Positions 36,090 through 44,736 of a stretch of 64,000 nt of DNA are shown here, in pieces (positions within the stretch are counted from its first letter, which is position 1; each line of letters begins with the position of its first letter). Below the pieces are notes generated by a model, which saw only the letters and a list, made by a program, of their open reading frames with translations, did not search any database and was not told the origin of the DNA. Origin of the DNA: an uncultured Clostridia bacterium (GTDB taxonomy: Bacteria > Bacillota > Clostridia > Christensenellales > UBA3700); assembly GCA_947038565.1 (NCBI GenBank), contig CAMQWP010000002.1:124001-188000 (forward strand). The letters run 5' to 3'. Position numbers and translations under genes: made by a program.

Positions 36090-36283
36090 TAGTTTCTGTT
36101 TATAATAACCTTATCATCGTATACCTCTTTCGCGGCAACACTGATAGGTTTTTGCTTAGTGTTCTCTAGGAACTCAGCCTCTTGAGCAACTAATTGCTTA
36201 GCACGAGCTGTAACGCCCATAACTAACTCGTAACGACATGAAGCTTTTTTAATTAGCTTGTCGATTGGTGGATCTATCATCAT
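36089..36283 (-). CDS. rpoZ: RNA polymerase omega subunit
   Basis: A 64-residue small omega subunit. The conserved core is PPIDKLIKKASCRYELVMGVTARAKQL, and the following segment KPISVAAKEV matches the KPVxxAxxEI pattern. It helps fold and assemble the beta' subunit. Position between gmk and coaBC is the standard Firmicutes order. AGGAGG lies just before ATG 36283. Confidence 0.93.
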   Translation of the reverse strand: MMIDPPIDKLIKKASCRYELVMGVTARAKQLVAQEAEFLENTKQKPISVAAKEVYDDKVIINRN

Positions 36284-36516
36284 AATACTACCTCCTAAAT
36301 TTTAGAAAAACACACGATTAAACACGTATTTATCTATAAAGAAAAACTTACGTAATCCTCAAAATTAATATAATGCTATATATATATAGCCTAACTTTTA
36401 TATTGTAACATATACTTACGATTAAATCAAGCGAATATCAATACTGAAACATGATAAAACGAGTAAATAGAATGAAAGAAGCGTATTTTATTCAAATACA
36501 CTTTTAATCTCATTAT

Positions 36517-37122
36517 TTATTTACTAAAATTGTCGATTATATCAAGACAACGCTTAGATCTATGATGTTCGCTACATATGATATTAGACACTTGATTTAC
36601 ACACGTGTCAAGCACATCATTTACAACGATATAGTCGTATTTTGCTGCGAGTTTTAGCTCGCTTACAGACTCGCCCAGTCTTCTCTTAAGCTGTTCTGGA
36701 CTGTCAGTAGCACGACCTACAAGTCTTTCAGACAATACATCAAAACTTTCAGGTGTGATAAATATCATTACTGCCTCGGGCATGATTTTCTTTACTGCAA
36801 AAGCACCCTTTGTATCAATCTCGAGTACGACATCATAACCATTATTAAGCATATCTTCAACGAAAAATTTATTAGTACCATAAAAATTACCGTATACGTC
36901 CATGTATTCAAGTAACTCTTTATTGTGTATCATATGCTCAAACTCAGACATTGACTTAAAGTAATAATTAACCCCGTCAACCTCACCTTCACGAGGTGCT
37001 CTAGTAGTAACTGATACAGAGAATTTGAACTTTTCATTTGCTGAAATAACACGGCTCACAACAGTGCCTTTACCAGCACCAGATGGACCACTAATAACTA
37101 TTAATAGACCTTTATCTTTCAT
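36517..37122 (-). CDS. gmk: guanylate kinase
   Basis: A 201-residue enzyme that phosphorylates GMP to GDP. P-loop SGPSGAGKGTVV, GMP-binding SVTTRAPREGEVDGVNYYF, FLEDM-type substrate loop (FVEDMLNNGYDVVLEIDTKGA) and RATDSPEQLKRRL lid are all present. The ATG overlaps the remA stop codon by one base, with GGAG inside the end of remA. Confidence 0.97.
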   Translation of the reverse strand: MKDKGLLIVISGPSGAGKGTVVSRVISANEKFKFSVSVTTRAPREGEVDGVNYYFKSMSEFEHMIHNKELLEYMDVYGNFYGTNKFFVEDMLNNGYDVVLEIDTKGAFAVKKIMPEAVMIFITPESFDVLSERLVGRATDSPEQLKRRLGESVSELKLAAKYDYIVVNDVLDTCVNQVSNIICSEHHRSKRCLDIIDNFSK

Positions 37123-37436
37123 TAAAACTCCTCCTCGTCAGAGATATCGTCATCAGCCTCCTCTTTAGTAATCTCATCTACTCCAGAAGTTCTAGCGTTT
37201 ACACGCATATTTATAGTAGTTGGATTAAGCGCTGATAAAACTACAAATCTATCAATAGTAACTATCATAGACTTAGTTTTTCTACCACAAGTACAATCTA
37301 AAACCATACACTCGTCTTTTCTTAACTGTATAAGACGTTTATTAGGTGCAGAGTCAACTGTCATAACTGACACTATTTTTTCAATGTTTACCGTATTGTT
37401 AAACCCAATGTTTACAAATCTTTTTGAATTATCCAT
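37122..37436 (-). CDS. remA: RemA-family DNA-binding regulator with acidic tail
   Basis: A 104-residue protein of the DUF370/RemA family. RFVNIGFNNTVNIEKIVSVM, SAPNKRLIQLRKDECMVLDCTCGRKTKSMIV and FVVLSALNPTTINMRV match RemA (NIGFGNIV, SAPIKRMI, YGRRTRAVI, HVILSAVQPETV). In Bacillus it activates matrix and osmoprotection genes. Here the family's YGR is CGR, and a 17-residue Asp/Glu tail is appended. I chose ATG 37436, preceded by GGAGGG; it heads the remA-gmk-rpoZ-coaBC run. Confidence 0.88.
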   Translation of the reverse strand: MDNSKRFVNIGFNNTVNIEKIVSVMTVDSAPNKRLIQLRKDECMVLDCTCGRKTKSMIVTIDRFVVLSALNPTTINMRVNARTSGVDEITKEEADDDISDEEEF

Positions 37437-37487
37437 AATCCCCTCCATACTTTACATTAATAAATTTTATTTTAAACTACTTATAAT

Positions 37488-37516
37488 ATTGTAGCACTTA
37501 AAAACCATTTGGTCAA
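37488..37516 (-). promoter_or_regulatory. promoter of remA-gmk
   Basis: On the - strand: -35 TTGACC (37511-37516), 17-bp spacer, -10 TACAAT (37488-37493), about 50 bp before ATG 37436. Confidence 0.65.
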
Positions 37517-37715
37517 GAGTATTAATATACATGTATATCATTAATTGGTATAAATTACCAAGTGCGATAAACGATAGTATATTGTTACTAGTATAACACA
37601 TAATCTATACAATTGTCTATACTTTTTGTAAAATATATGATTTTTTTTATCTTGGCATCTAAAAAACGCATCATTTTCTTATCTAAAATCTCATATATTC
37701 ACATATTTTGCAAGA

Positions 37716-38591
37716 TTATTCGATATTTTGAATTTGTTCTCTTAATTTCTCTATTTCAGTTTTCATACTAAGGACGTGGTTCGAAACAGACAAATCCGAG
37801 CATTTTGAGCCGATAGTATTCGCTTCACGGTTCATTTCTTGTATTATAAAATCCAAACTTCTACCAAAAGCAGTGTCTTCTTTCATGATCTCCCTGAAGT
37901 GATCAATGTGAGCATACAGGCGTACGAACTCTTCATCAGTCGATACTTTATCCGCATAGAAAACTACCTCATTAAGCAGTTTTGCTTCGTCCACAGCTAC
38001 GTCATTTAATGCTTCGGTAACTCTCGCTAGTAGTTTTGTTTTATACGCATCAATCTGCATTGGTGCGTACTTTTCTATCTCAACTACTGACGCATTTATA
38101 TTGTCTAACTTTTGATTAATGTTTGCACAAATCCTTTCGCCTTCCGACTTTCTCATCGTAACAAGGTTAGAAATAGCAATATTTAATGCACTTTGTATAA
38201 GTAACCATATAACTTCAGCGTCGGGAGTGACATCAATATCAATGAAAACATCCTTCATTTTAAACAAATCGCTTACCTTTATATCGTTTACCACGCCGTA
38301 ATCAGTAGAAATATCTTTTGCAAGCTGCAAAAAGCCTTCAATTGCAGGTTTATTTAGCTTAACTGATAGTGCACTTTCTTCGCTCTCTGAAATACCAATG
38401 TATACATCTACGCGACCACGTGCCACTCGACTCTTAAGCTGAGTACGTACCCTCTCTTCTAGACAATTAAACACTCTCGGCATCTTGATAGCAAGATCAA
38501 GAAACCGATGATTTACCGACTTTAATTCAATAGACACTACTCTACCATCTAATTCCGCAACACCTTTTCCGTAGCCTGACATACTTAGCAT
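37716..38591 (-). CDS. yicC: YicC-family endoribonuclease
   Basis: A 291-residue YicC/YloC-family protein. It begins MLSMSGYGKGVAELDGR and SIELKSVNHRFLDLAIKMPR, and ends with the strongly conserved GRSLDFIIQEMNREANTIGSKC..VSNHVLSMKTEIEKLREQIQN (in part). Members are RNA endonucleases thought to act in RNA turnover. Upstream of remA-gmk, as in Bacillus. It has its own promoter. Confidence 0.95.
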   Translation of the reverse strand: MLSMSGYGKGVAELDGRVVSIELKSVNHRFLDLAIKMPRVFNCLEERVRTQLKSRVARGRVDVYIGISESEESALSVKLNKPAIEGFLQLAKDISTDYGVVNDIKVSDLFKMKDVFIDIDVTPDAEVIWLLIQSALNIAISNLVTMRKSEGERICANINQKLDNINASVVEIEKYAPMQIDAYKTKLLARVTEALNDVAVDEAKLLNEVVFYADKVSTDEEFVRLYAHIDHFREIMKEDTAFGRSLDFIIQEMNREANTIGSKCSDLSVSNHVLSMKTEIEKLREQIQNIE

Positions 38592-38644
38592 AATCTTCCT
38601 CCTAGAACAGTTGATTTATACAACGATCATTTTTAATTATCACA

Positions 38645-38673
38645 ATTATAACACATATTAATAAAATTTACAA
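38645..38673 (-). promoter_or_regulatory. promoter of yicC
   Basis: On the - strand: -35 TTGTAA (38668-38673), 17-bp spacer, -10 TATAAT (38645-38650). GGAGG lies just before ATG 38591. Confidence 0.65.
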
Positions 38674-38717
38674 GCCCCAATTTAAATAAATCAATATATT
38701 CTGGATTTTCGTCTAAA

Positions 38718-40655
38718 TCATAGTTTGCTGATAAGATCTTCATATGACCATATCTCCAAGCCAAGTTTTGTTGCCTTTGCAAGTTTTGAACCTGCATCTT
38801 CGCCAACAACCACTACATTAACCATCTTAGAAACCGTATCTGATACCTTACCACCATTTGCAACAACTAATTCCTTAGCCTTGCCACGAGGGATAGGAAT
38901 ACTTCCAGTCAAGCAAATTGTTAGACCTGACAATACTCCGCTAGACACCTCAAAATCAGCAACGTTAACGCCTTCTTCTAAAAGATCGGCTATAAGTTTT
39001 ATATTGATATCATTTGTTATATAATCATACACTGACTTTGCCATTATCTCACCAAAATCTGATAATGCTACTAATTCTTCCGCATTGCAATCCATCAGCC
39101 TATCTATCGAGATATATTTCTCAGCTAGAACTGTTGCTGATTTTTTACCGATATTACCTATTCCTAAAGCGAAGATAAACTTGCTTAGTCCTACGTTCTT
39201 ACTTGCATGTATCGCCTTTAGGATCTTATCAGTTTTTTTATCCTTAAAGCCGTCTACGGATAAAAGCATGGTACTATCTAATCTATATATATCAGCAATA
39301 CTCCTGATATATCCTCCATTATAAAGTTCCGTAATAGTCCTGTCCGATAACCCTTCTATATCCATTGCGTCACGGCTTGCAAAGTGAGTTATCTTACCGA
39401 TATTCACAGCACCGCAATTGCTTATATTATCACAGTATAAAAATGACCCTTCTCTTCTGACTCTCGCACCGCATGACGGGCAAAATTCGGGTGCTTTAAT
39501 ATCCGTCGACTGTTCATTATGCTCAGCAACTCCTAGTATCTCAGGAATTACATCATTAGATCTTCTTATAAATACTCTACTTCCTAGCTTGATATCTTTT
39601 CTTGCGATATCGTCCATATTATTGAGCGTGGCACGTGAGATAGTAGCACCAGCAAGTTCTACCGACTCTAAAATCGCTAGCGGATTAATTTTACCCGTAC
39701 GAGCAACTTGCCAGACCACATCTTTAAGTATTGTACTGATCTCATCTGCCTCATACTTGAAAGCTATCGCCCATCGCGGTGCTTTCTCAGTACTGCCTAA
39801 CTCGTCACGCATATTGATCGAATTCACTTTAATAACTGCTCCGTCGATAAGATAATCAAGCGTAGGTCTTGCTGTACCTATTCCTTTTATTTTATCTATA
39901 ATATCAGTCATATTATCAGCAAACTGAACATAGTCTCCAGCAGTAAAGCCATTGCTCTTTAGAAATTCTACTATCTCTTTCTGACCATCAAAATGCATAT
40001 CGGCAGAGTATCCGACGCTATAAGCCATGAAGTCAAGATTTCTCTCGGCTGTAACTTTTGCATCTAGATTTCTAAGTGCACCAGCTGCTGCATTACGAGC
40101 ATTTTTAAGCGGAATATCATGAGTATTATTATAGTTCTCTAGCTCAGATAACCTCATAATACACTCACCTTGCACCTCTATCTCGCCCGTATAAGCAATA
40201 GTATGCGGTATGGTACGAATTGTCTTAGCTTGAGTGGTTACATTTTCGCCTTTTATACCATCACCGCGAGTAGTAGCCCTCAAAAGCCTACCGTTATTGT
40301 AAGTAAGATTGACAGTAAGACCGTCATATTTATATTCGCAAGAACATAGAATTTTATCGCTAGAGAGCAATGTTGTGATACGCTTCCACCATGCTTCAAG
40401 ATCGGTATTTGACTGGCTTTTCGCAAGCGAATAAAGCCTAGACTTATGCTCATAACTCTCAAACTTAACAGACGCCTTTCCGCCTACTTTTTTTGTAGGC
40501 GAATTATCTAATACAATGCCAGTAATCTGCTCTAGCACGACTAATCTATCATACATCATATCGTACTCAATATCAGACACTATTGGCGCGTCAAGATTAT
40601 AATATTTATCGGCATACATATTCAGTTTTAAGACCAAATCTTTCATTTCTTCCAT
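38718..40655 (-). CDS. ligA: NAD-dependent DNA ligase
   Basis: A 645-residue ligase. Domain order: Ia (YYNLDAPIVSDIEYDMMYDRL), adenylation domain with CEYKYDGLTV carrying the nucleophilic Lys, and TRGDGIKGENVT and NARNAAAGALRNLD. The OB fold, a zinc finger CPSCGARVRREGSFLYCDNISNCG, helix-hairpin-helix repeats (GIGNIGKKSATVLAEKY) and a C-terminal BRCT domain follow. It seals nicks in replication and repair. It is slightly shorter than the usual 660-670. Transcribed in the same direction as pcrA just upstream, a common pairing in Firmicutes. Confidence 0.97.
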   Translation of the reverse strand: MEEMKDLVLKLNMYADKYYNLDAPIVSDIEYDMMYDRLVVLEQITGIVLDNSPTKKVGGKASVKFESYEHKSRLYSLAKSQSNTDLEAWWKRITTLLSSDKILCSCEYKYDGLTVNLTYNNGRLLRATTRGDGIKGENVTTQAKTIRTIPHTIAYTGEIEVQGECIMRLSELENYNNTHDIPLKNARNAAAGALRNLDAKVTAERNLDFMAYSVGYSADMHFDGQKEIVEFLKSNGFTAGDYVQFADNMTDIIDKIKGIGTARPTLDYLIDGAVIKVNSINMRDELGSTEKAPRWAIAFKYEADEISTILKDVVWQVARTGKINPLAILESVELAGATISRATLNNMDDIARKDIKLGSRVFIRRSNDVIPEILGVAEHNEQSTDIKAPEFCPSCGARVRREGSFLYCDNISNCGAVNIGKITHFASRDAMDIEGLSDRTITELYNGGYIRSIADIYRLDSTMLLSVDGFKDKKTDKILKAIHASKNVGLSKFIFALGIGNIGKKSATVLAEKYISIDRLMDCNAEELVALSDFGEIMAKSVYDYITNDINIKLIADLLEEGVNVADFEVSSGVLSGLTICLTGSIPIPRGKAKELVVANGGKVSDTVSKMVNVVVVGEDAGSKLAKATKLGLEIWSYEDLISKL

Positions 40656-40731
40656 AACACACCTCGTTTAATAGATAATTTCGCGTAAATACACGCATTT
40701 TAGCTATATCAATACTACAAATATTATAATT

Positions 40732-42894
40732 TTATTTTTTAAGCACTAGCGGAGCTAGCTTCAAGTTAAAGTTCTTATTGCCAAGTTTCGGAAAATTTAT
40801 CACTGCATTATCTCCGCTCCTTGACATTATATTACCCTCACCAAACCTAGAATGCACTACTACGCTTCCCACAACGAAAGCTGAAATATCCTTCTGTATA
40901 TCCGTTCTAATATTAGGACTAGCTGAAGGCACATGCACCTGTGATGCGATATTTTCATACTTAGATTTTTCCAATATTTCAAAGCTGTTAGGATCTTTCT
41001 TGATAAGATCAGCCTCAGTCACAAATCTACTTACAGCATTATACTCCACCTTGCCGAATCTAAATCTACTACCAGCACTGCTTATATAAAGTCGTTCTTT
41101 CGCACGGGTGATCGCCACGTACATACATCTACGTTCTTCTTCCATATCCGACGGATTAAGTAACGCTCTTGAAGAAGGGAAAATACCCTCTTCAAGACCT
41201 ACTAAAAATACAGTTTTGTATTCTAAACCTTTTACACCGTGGATAGTTGCCATAGTGATAAACTCATCATCATCAGCGTCATCACTATCACTAATAAGTG
41301 ATATTGACTGCATAAAATCCTCAAGAGTTGCACCATCATTCGCCTTGCAATACTCACGAACAACGCTTATAAACTCGTCGATATTCTCTAGCTTATTTCT
41401 CTCTTCTGGGATATCCATATCATACACTGAGTAGAAGTCAATACGCTCTACCATGTACGCTACGAATTCCTCAAAAGGCAAGTCAAGTTTCTTACGCATA
41501 AGGTCGACGATAAGATCACGGAAACTGCAAAATTTCGCCTTCATAGCATTCGCTAGCACTTCATTATTTTCCACATCTAAAAGCCCGTCTATAAAACTGA
41601 TACCTTTAGCGTAGCAATAATTACGCATTTTCTCGATAGCAGTATCGCCAATACCACGTTTAGGGAAGTTGATTATCCTGACAATACTCTCTTCATCATA
41701 AGGATTTGCGACCATTCTAAGGTACGCAATAGTATCCATGATTTCCTTTCTGTCGTAGAATTTAAATCCGCCTATCAGCTTGTACTTCATACCGTAAAGA
41801 TTCATTTTCTCCTCGAAAATACGAGTTAATGCATTGACACGCACAAGGATTGCAAAGTCTTTAAATGTATAATTATTATAATCAATAAGTTTCCTTATCT
41901 CTTGTAATACATGATCAACTTCTTCTTTATCATTAAAGCAGTTACGGTAATTTACCTTCATACCCTTATCAGACGCAGTCCAAAGCTCTTTACCCATACG
42001 CGTCTTATTATTCTTAATTACAGTATTTGCACAGTCGATAATATTGCCTGTACTACGGTAATTTTGTTGCAATTTATATGTCCTACATGTAGGATAAAAT
42101 TTCTTAAAATTGATTATATTCTCTACTTCTGCACCACGCCAGCCGTAAATACTCTGATCGTCGTCACCTACTACAAATAAATTCTTATGTACATGCGATA
42201 TCATTCTCACAAGTAGCATTTGTATCTTATTAGTATCTTGGAATTCGTCAATATGTATATACCTAAATCGCTCTTGATACTTCCTAAGCACGTCAGGAAA
42301 GTCTTTAAAAAGCAATACGGTTTTAAGAAGTAGATCGTCAAAATCCAAAGCATTATTTCTCTTTAGTTCCGATTCGTATTTCTTAAACACATCACGGATA
42401 AGATCGCAATTCTTACCGCCTAAATGATTGCAGTATGTATCCGCGTCGACACCCATGTTTTTAGCAGCAGATATATGATTACGGACAGTCTTTTTTACCT
42501 CATTGTCATCAATATTTAACTCTTTTAATATACGAGACACCACTCTCGCACTATCATTTGATGTGAATATAGAATAATTAGAAGTATAACCTAATTTATC
42601 TATATCATACCTAAGTACCTTCGCACAAAAACTATGAAAAGTAGATATCCAAGGCGTATTGCCATCAGTAGCAATGCCCATGACACGCTCTTGCATCTCC
42701 TTCGCGGCTTTATTTGTAAAAGTAATAGCGAGGATATTATACGCAGGCACACCCAACTCACTCATTATATATGATACCCTATGTGTAAGCACACGCGTTT
42801 TACCGCTTCCCGCACCAGCAAGAACTAGTACTGCACCTTCAGTATCTAGGACAGGTTTTATTTGTTCATCATTAAGTAGCTTAGTATAATCCAT
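40732..42894 (-). CDS. pcrA: ATP-dependent DNA helicase PcrA/UvrD
   Basis: A 720-residue superfamily 1A helicase. Walker A VLAGAGSGKTRVLTHR, motif II VVGDDDQSIYGWRGAEVENI, motif III/IV LQQNYRSTGNI, motif V TIHGVKGLEYKTVFLVGLEEGIFPS, and motif VI YVAITRAKERLYIS are intact. The C-terminal Tudor-like domain VGSVVVHSRFGEGNIMS, which binds RNA polymerase in PcrA, is also present. It acts in repair and in removing protein roadblocks. Promoter at 42922-42950. Confidence 0.97.
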   Translation of the reverse strand: MDYTKLLNDEQIKPVLDTEGAVLVLAGAGSGKTRVLTHRVSYIMSELGVPAYNILAITFTNKAAKEMQERVMGIATDGNTPWISTFHSFCAKVLRYDIDKLGYTSNYSIFTSNDSARVVSRILKELNIDDNEVKKTVRNHISAAKNMGVDADTYCNHLGGKNCDLIRDVFKKYESELKRNNALDFDDLLLKTVLLFKDFPDVLRKYQERFRYIHIDEFQDTNKIQMLLVRMISHVHKNLFVVGDDDQSIYGWRGAEVENIINFKKFYPTCRTYKLQQNYRSTGNIIDCANTVIKNNKTRMGKELWTASDKGMKVNYRNCFNDKEEVDHVLQEIRKLIDYNNYTFKDFAILVRVNALTRIFEEKMNLYGMKYKLIGGFKFYDRKEIMDTIAYLRMVANPYDEESIVRIINFPKRGIGDTAIEKMRNYCYAKGISFIDGLLDVENNEVLANAMKAKFCSFRDLIVDLMRKKLDLPFEEFVAYMVERIDFYSVYDMDIPEERNKLENIDEFISVVREYCKANDGATLEDFMQSISLISDSDDADDDEFITMATIHGVKGLEYKTVFLVGLEEGIFPSSRALLNPSDMEEERRCMYVAITRAKERLYISSAGSRFRFGKVEYNAVSRFVTEADLIKKDPNSFEILEKSKYENIASQVHVPSASPNIRTDIQKDISAFVVGSVVVHSRFGEGNIMSRSGDNAVINFPKLGNKNFNLKLAPLVLKK

Positions 42895-42921
42895 TCGTTC
42901 ACCTTCCTTATTATATACTAT

Positions 42922-42950
42922 ATTCTATCACATTATCATACATATTGCAA
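42922..42950 (-). promoter_or_regulatory. promoter of pcrA
   Basis: On the - strand: -35 TTGCAA (42945-42950), 17-bp spacer, -10 TAGAAT (42922-42927), 28 bp from the ATG. Confidence 0.7.
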
Positions 42951-43025
42951 GTTATTATATATGCTATACCTACGTACTATCAAATATTCTTTTAGTCCTA
43001 TACAGTAATTATATTCCGTACAAAA

Positions 43026-43040
43026 TGATAATCATTATCA
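43026..43040 (+). promoter_or_regulatory. perfect Fur-type 7-1-7 box upstream of trxA
   Basis: TGATAATCATTATCA is an exact 7-1-7 palindrome identical to the Bacillus Fur box TGATAATnATTATCA. It ends 19 bp upstream of the trxA -35 element and 75 bp upstream of the pcrA -35 element. Confidence 0.65.
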
Positions 43041-43059
43041 AGAATTTACATAGAAAGCC

Positions 43060-43088
43060 TTGTAATTTGGTAAATAATGTGATATAAT
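43060..43088 (+). promoter_or_regulatory. promoter of trxA
   Basis: -35 TTGTAA (43060-43065), 17-bp spacer, -10 TATAAT (43083-43088), about 74 bp before the ATG, downstream of a Fur-type box. Confidence 0.7.
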
Positions 43089-43161
43089 AAGTTAAAGTTA
43101 GTTATAACCGACTTTAGAATACATATAATAGAGTTATAATATAATTCTTAAGGAGATAAAA

Positions 43162-43473
43162 ATGGTAAAGATATTAACAGATGACGATTTTATGAGTGTA
43201 ATAAAAGAAAGCAGTGTACCTGTACTAGTTGACTTCTATGCTGACTGGTGCGGTCCATGTAAAATGGCTGGCCCTATCGTAGAGCAAATAGCTGTAGAGC
43301 TTGAAGGCAAAGCGTTAGTTTGCAAGATGAATATAGACCAATGTCCTATCACGCCTGCACAATTCAACGTGTCAAGTATCCCTTGTTTTGTTGCTTTTAG
43401 TAATGGTAAAGAGTCTCACCGCCAAGTAGGTTTCTCAGGCAAACCTTCTATAATGAAGTTAGTTACTGAGTAA
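43162..43473 (+). CDS. trxA: thioredoxin
   Basis: A 103-residue classical thioredoxin. Active site DFYADWCGPCKMAGPIV with both Cys (about residues 30 and 33), the cis-Pro in SSIPCFVAFSNG, and the C-terminal helix. One extra Cys follows the cis-Pro (IPC), and two others lie in the middle (LVCKMNIDQCP). It reduces protein disulfides together with thioredoxin reductase, which is not in the window. Monocistronic, with promoter and terminator; the Fur-type box upstream suggests iron-linked control. Confidence 0.96.
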   Translation: MVKILTDDDFMSVIKESSVPVLVDFYADWCGPCKMAGPIVEQIAVELEGKALVCKMNIDQCPITPAQFNVSSIPCFVAFSNGKESHRQVGFSGKPSIMKLVTE

Positions 43474-43499
43474 CAGTCAAATTACCCAATACAAATAAA

Positions 43500-43537
43500 T
43501 ATCCGCCAATAGCAGTCATATTGCTATTGGCGGATTT
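43500..43537 (+). terminator. terminator of trxA, possibly shared with the convergent gene
   Basis: A 14-bp perfect stem built on ATCCGCCAATAGCA and its complement, T-run on the + side. It lies between the convergent trxA and 43587 genes. Confidence 0.85.
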
Positions 43538-43586
43538 TGTTATTATTATGATATTAAATTATATATTTATATACTTACTAAAATAC

Positions 43587-44312
43587 TCAGCGTAGCAAAC
43601 CGAATTCAGACAATATATTCTCCATGCCCTTCAAGTGACTTGCATGCACCTTAGATGTGTTGATAGTATACTTAAGACCTATCCACATCGACTTAATAAG
43701 CACTGAATTGCCATGTTCAAGGACGTAGCATATACCCTCGAGAACCGCAAGCGACTCCTCACGTTTGCATTCATTTATACTCTTGTCTATTAGGATCTGC
43801 TCAGAGATTGCAAGTATAAATGGAGATAATTTATCTATCAATGCTGGTGGGATCGTAGCTGATATTGGAGCTTCATCCACGTTTACTATTAGACTATCTT
43901 CAAGTAATAATACTTCAAAAGCGTCCACATAACCGACCATAACATAGTCACAAAACTCACCAAACTGTCCAATAGCTTGATTTGAGGCGAAATTAGTTTT
44001 TAAGAATGATAAGAAATCGATATTTTCCCTATCAATATTAAACAAAATGCCTGTCACAAGGCAAATAACTTTATGCGGATCAGAAGGAAGAGCAAAAGCT
44101 AAGGCATTATTACCCTTAGACGCCTCGCTTAATAGCGTACTGTAAGACGCTAGTCCATTGCAATGAGAAGTGATGAACTTCAACTCTTCATTTGACGCGA
44201 TATATTTAAGCATTCGCTTTATAGTTCTCTGGCAAAGTATAATCTGTGCGGATTTAAGCTCCGCAGTTAATTTTCTAAGTCCATTGATGAGTTGTAGTTT
44301 GTTATCGTTCAT
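43587..44312 (-). CDS. hypothetical protein, 241 residues
   Basis: I do not recognise this protein. It is soluble, with no signal peptide or membrane segment, mixed alpha/beta, and has a hydrophobic core around residues 75-110 (CLVTGILFNIDRENIDFLSF) and 130-155 (DAFEVLLLEDSLIVNVDEAP). It has a GGAGG site and a good promoter, and is divergent from the Crh-like HPr gene across 194 bp. That shared control region and the neighbouring regulatory proteins hint at a regulatory role, which is only inference. Confidence 0.75.
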   Translation of the reverse strand: MNDNKLQLINGLRKLTAELKSAQIILCQRTIKRMLKYIASNEELKFITSHCNGLASYSTLLSEASKGNNALAFALPSDPHKVICLVTGILFNIDRENIDFLSFLKTNFASNQAIGQFGEFCDYVMVGYVDAFEVLLLEDSLIVNVDEAPISATIPPALIDKLSPFILAISEQILIDKSINECKREESLAVLEGICYVLEHGNSVLIKSMWIGLKYTINTSKVHASHLKGMENILSEFGLLR

Positions 44313-44360
44313 ACTTACAAGCCTCCTTACTTATTGCTAATTGCAATAGGTTATACATTC

Positions 44361-44389
44361 ATTTTAACATAGGAAAAATAATAATGCAA
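44361..44389 (-). promoter_or_regulatory. promoter of the 241-residue hypothetical gene
   Basis: On the - strand: -35 TTGCAT (44384-44389), 17-bp spacer, -10 TAAAAT (44361-44366). Confidence 0.65.
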
Positions 44390-44407
44390 GCAACTTGCAA
44401 ATTTTTC

Positions 44408-44436
44408 TTGCAAAAATGCTAAATATGGTATATAAT
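44408..44436 (+). promoter_or_regulatory. promoter of the Crh-like HPr operon
   Basis: -35 TTGCAA (44408-44413), 17-bp spacer, -10 TATAAT (44431-44436), about 70 bp before ATG 44506. It is back to back with the promoter at 44361-44389. Confidence 0.75.
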
Positions 44437-44505
44437 GAATGCAACTAGCTTATAAATTTATAATTATTAAGTGATTTGAGAGTAAAAACAAAGAGAGGTG
44501 TATAT

Positions 44506-44736
44506 ATGAAATCAATTATTATTAAACTTAACATGGCAGAGAAAGTTAAGGACTTCGTGCAAAAAGTAGCTATGTACCCATACGATATTGACCTTCGTAA
44601 TGGTAGATATGTTGTAGACGCAAAGAGCATTTTAGGCATTTTCAGCCTTGATTTATCTAAGCCTATCGTTTTAGAAATATATAACGACGATTGCAACGAA
44701 TTAATAGAAAGTTTAAAGGAGTTCATCGCCGAGTAA
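44506..44736 (+). CDS. HPr-family protein lacking the phosphoryl-acceptor histidine (Crh-like)
   Basis: A 76-residue protein with the HPr fold. YVVDAKSILGIFSLDLSKPIVLEI aligns with HPr VNLKSIMGVMSLGIAKGAEITI. Ser41 corresponds to the regulatory Ser46 of HPr, the site of HPr kinase. The N-terminal loop that carries His15 (GIHARPA) is replaced by LNMAEKVKDF, so it cannot relay phosphate in the sugar PTS. This is the state of Bacillus Crh, which acts only in catabolite control. I chose ATG 44506, preceded by GAGAGGTG. The next gene's start overlaps this stop by one base. Confidence 0.8.
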   Translation: MKSIIIKLNMAEKVKDFVQKVAMYPYDIDLRNGRYVVDAKSILGIFSLDLSKPIVLEIYNDDCNELIESLKEFIAE

